DNA from: JBBDSV01 sp040904785
GTDB lineage: Bacteria; Actinomycetota; Nitriliruptoria; Nitriliruptorales; Nitriliruptoraceae
Assembly: GCA_040904785.1 (NCBI GenBank)
Contig: JBBDSV010000065.1
Location: forward strand, 47,395-111,394
Reading direction: 5' to 3'
Length of the DNA stretch: 64,000 nucleotides
Each line of letters starts with the position of its first letter. Within the stretch, counting starts at the first letter, position 1. Position numbers and translations under genes: made by a program. Below are positions 63,240 to 64,000 of this stretch, in pieces. Below the pieces are notes generated by a model that did no database searches, was not told the origin of the DNA, and saw only the letters and a list, made by a program, of their open reading frames with translations.

Positions 63240-64000
63240 ATGTCACGGGTGCCGAATCCGGCGCTGCTCAGCCACCTCGCGTGTCCCCGATGCGCCGAGC
63301 CTTTGCAACACGTCGAGGCGCGGGTGGCGTGCGCGAGCGCGCACAGTTTCGACATCGCACGGCACGGCTACCTACCGCTGCTTGTCGCCGGTCACGCCAC
63401 GAGCGGTGACGACGGCGCAATGGTCGCCGCTCGCGAACGGCTGGTCGCCTCGGGCGTGTACGCGCCCGTCGTGGAGGCGGTCACTCGCGAAGTCCTCGAG
63501 GCGTTCGACGCCGGTGACGCACCGCCGACCGCCGACGGGCCGGTGCTGGTGGACGCCGGTGGTGGCACCGGGACAGCGACCGCTGCCGTACTCGACGCAC
63601 GTGCCGACGCCGGTGGCATCCTGCTCGACCTGTCACGCGCCGCGATCCAACGCGCGGCACGCGCGCATCGGCGCATGGTCGCGGTACGAGCCGACGTGTG
63701 GAGGTCCTGGCCGGTCCGCAGTGGCATCGCCGACGTCGTGCTCCACGTGTTCTCGCCCCGCAATCCCGCTGAAGCTGTTCGCGTGCTGCGACCGGGTGGT
63801 CACGTTGTTCTGGCGACGCCGCGTGCCGGTCATCAACGGGAACTCGTCGGTCCACTTGGACTGCTGCGTGTCGACGACAACAAGGCAGACGGAATCGTCG
63901 ACGCGTTTACTGACCTCTGCACGCTCGCGCGTCGACACCAAGTGGACGCATCCTGGCAGCTGACCCGCGACCAGGTCGTCGACCTCGTGCGCGCCGGGCC
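63240..64000 (+). CDS. RlmA-type 23S rRNA guanine-N1 methyltransferase, truncated by the window end
   Basis: ATG 63240 has AAGGAGGT (63228-63235) four bases upstream. The frame is open to the window end (253 codons visible). The N-terminal zinc site is CPRC (15-18) with CASAH (31-35), followed by FDIARHGYLPLL, a family hallmark. The SAM site is VLVDAGGGTGTATAAVL, then GIADVVLHVFSPRNPAEAVRVLRPGG. RlmA enzymes methylate G745 or G748 of 23S rRNA; TlrB-type members confer tylosin resistance, but that cannot be concluded here. Confidence 0.88.
   Translation, partial: MSRVPNPALLSHLACPRCAEPLQHVEARVACASAHSFDIARHGYLPLLVAGHATSGDDGAMVAARERLVASGVYAPVVEAVTREVLEAFDAGDAPPTADGPVLVDAGGGTGTATAAVLDARADAGGILLDLSRAAIQRAARAHRRMVAVRADVWRSWPVRSGIADVVLHVFSPRNPAEAVRVLRPGGHVVLATPRAGHQRELVGPLGLLRVDDNKADGIVDAFTDLCTLARRHQVDASWQLTRDQVVDLVRAG

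Overview
The window is high-GC, densely coded DNA with many GTG starts, ATGA/GTGA/TGATG gene overlaps and very short intergenic gaps. An Rpf-like transglycosylase, a MarP-like CvpA-protease fusion, the Nif3/zinc-ribbon pair, LexA boxes of the form CGAAC-N4-GTTCG and a class II (B12-dependent) ribonucleotide reductase with NrdR all point to Actinomycetota. A free-living Acidimicrobiia (Ilumatobacter-like) organism is my best guess, but that is inference from gene content, not phylogeny. Two 100-base N runs (42787-42886 and 46606-46705) show that this is a scaffolded draft. I see no insertion sequence, prophage, plasmid gene or CRISPR array.

Layout. 1-7.5 kb: end of a GGDEF protein, zinc-ribbon/Nif3 pair, tRNA-Val, phosphoglucose isomerase, HAD phosphatase, guaB, a 5-formyl-THF cyclo-ligase relative. 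7.5-15.1 kb: rmuC, then a dispersed N-acetylglutaminylglutamine amide (NAGGN) osmolyte module (M42 peptidase, ngg, asnO) with a rhomboid protease and a methyltransferase on the other strand. 15.3-18.4 kb: small membrane protein and EamA transporter, acetamidase/formamidase, SURF1. 18.3-22.8 kb: a minus-strand lipid-modification operon (FAD amine oxidase, DUF1365, cyclopropane-fatty-acid synthase, second methyltransferase with an apparent frameshift), preceded by a 31-aa membrane microprotein. 22.9-28.2 kb: coiled-coil M23 peptidase, SWIM protein and SNF2 helicase. 28.3-37.3 kb: MarP-like protease, hemolysin III, a PAS-GGDEF-EAL protein coupled to an MFS transporter, and a CbiMQO cobalt/nickel ECF transporter with a long palindrome just upstream. 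37.4-42.5 kb: tRNA-Met(CAT), two EamA transporters, a PQQ-type sugar dehydrogenase lipoprotein, dgt, Rpf-like protein. 42.6-47.4 kb: ECF sigma factor coupled to a repeat-rich membrane protein, MTH1187 protein, sirtuin, GGDEF protein. 47.5-53.4 kb: katG divergent from a Fur-family regulator, a 58-aa membrane protein, nrdJ. 54-64 kb: AI-2E-type exporter, amidase, GNAT fusion, double-hotdog protein, nrdR, LysM-like protein divergent from lexA, hflX, dapF, and the start of an RlmA-type rRNA methyltransferase cut by the window end.

How it fits together. Deoxynucleotide supply and DNA damage recur: nrdJ with an NrdR-like box inside its promoter, nrdR itself, dgt, rmuC, lexA with four SOS boxes and a likely SOS-controlled LysM division inhibitor. 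Metal supply is linked: the class II reductase needs cobalamin, and a cobalt/nickel ECF transporter is present. Stress and envelope functions form the rest: NAGGN osmolyte synthesis, KatG/Fur, cyclopropane-type lipid modification and two cyclic-di-GMP proteins. The most useful observations are the regulatory palindromes (37288, 41511, 49776, 53678, 59938-60049), the CG-run frameshift at 18438-18446, the small genes at 22726 and 50218, and the assembly gap sitting inside a 75-bp tandem repeat.
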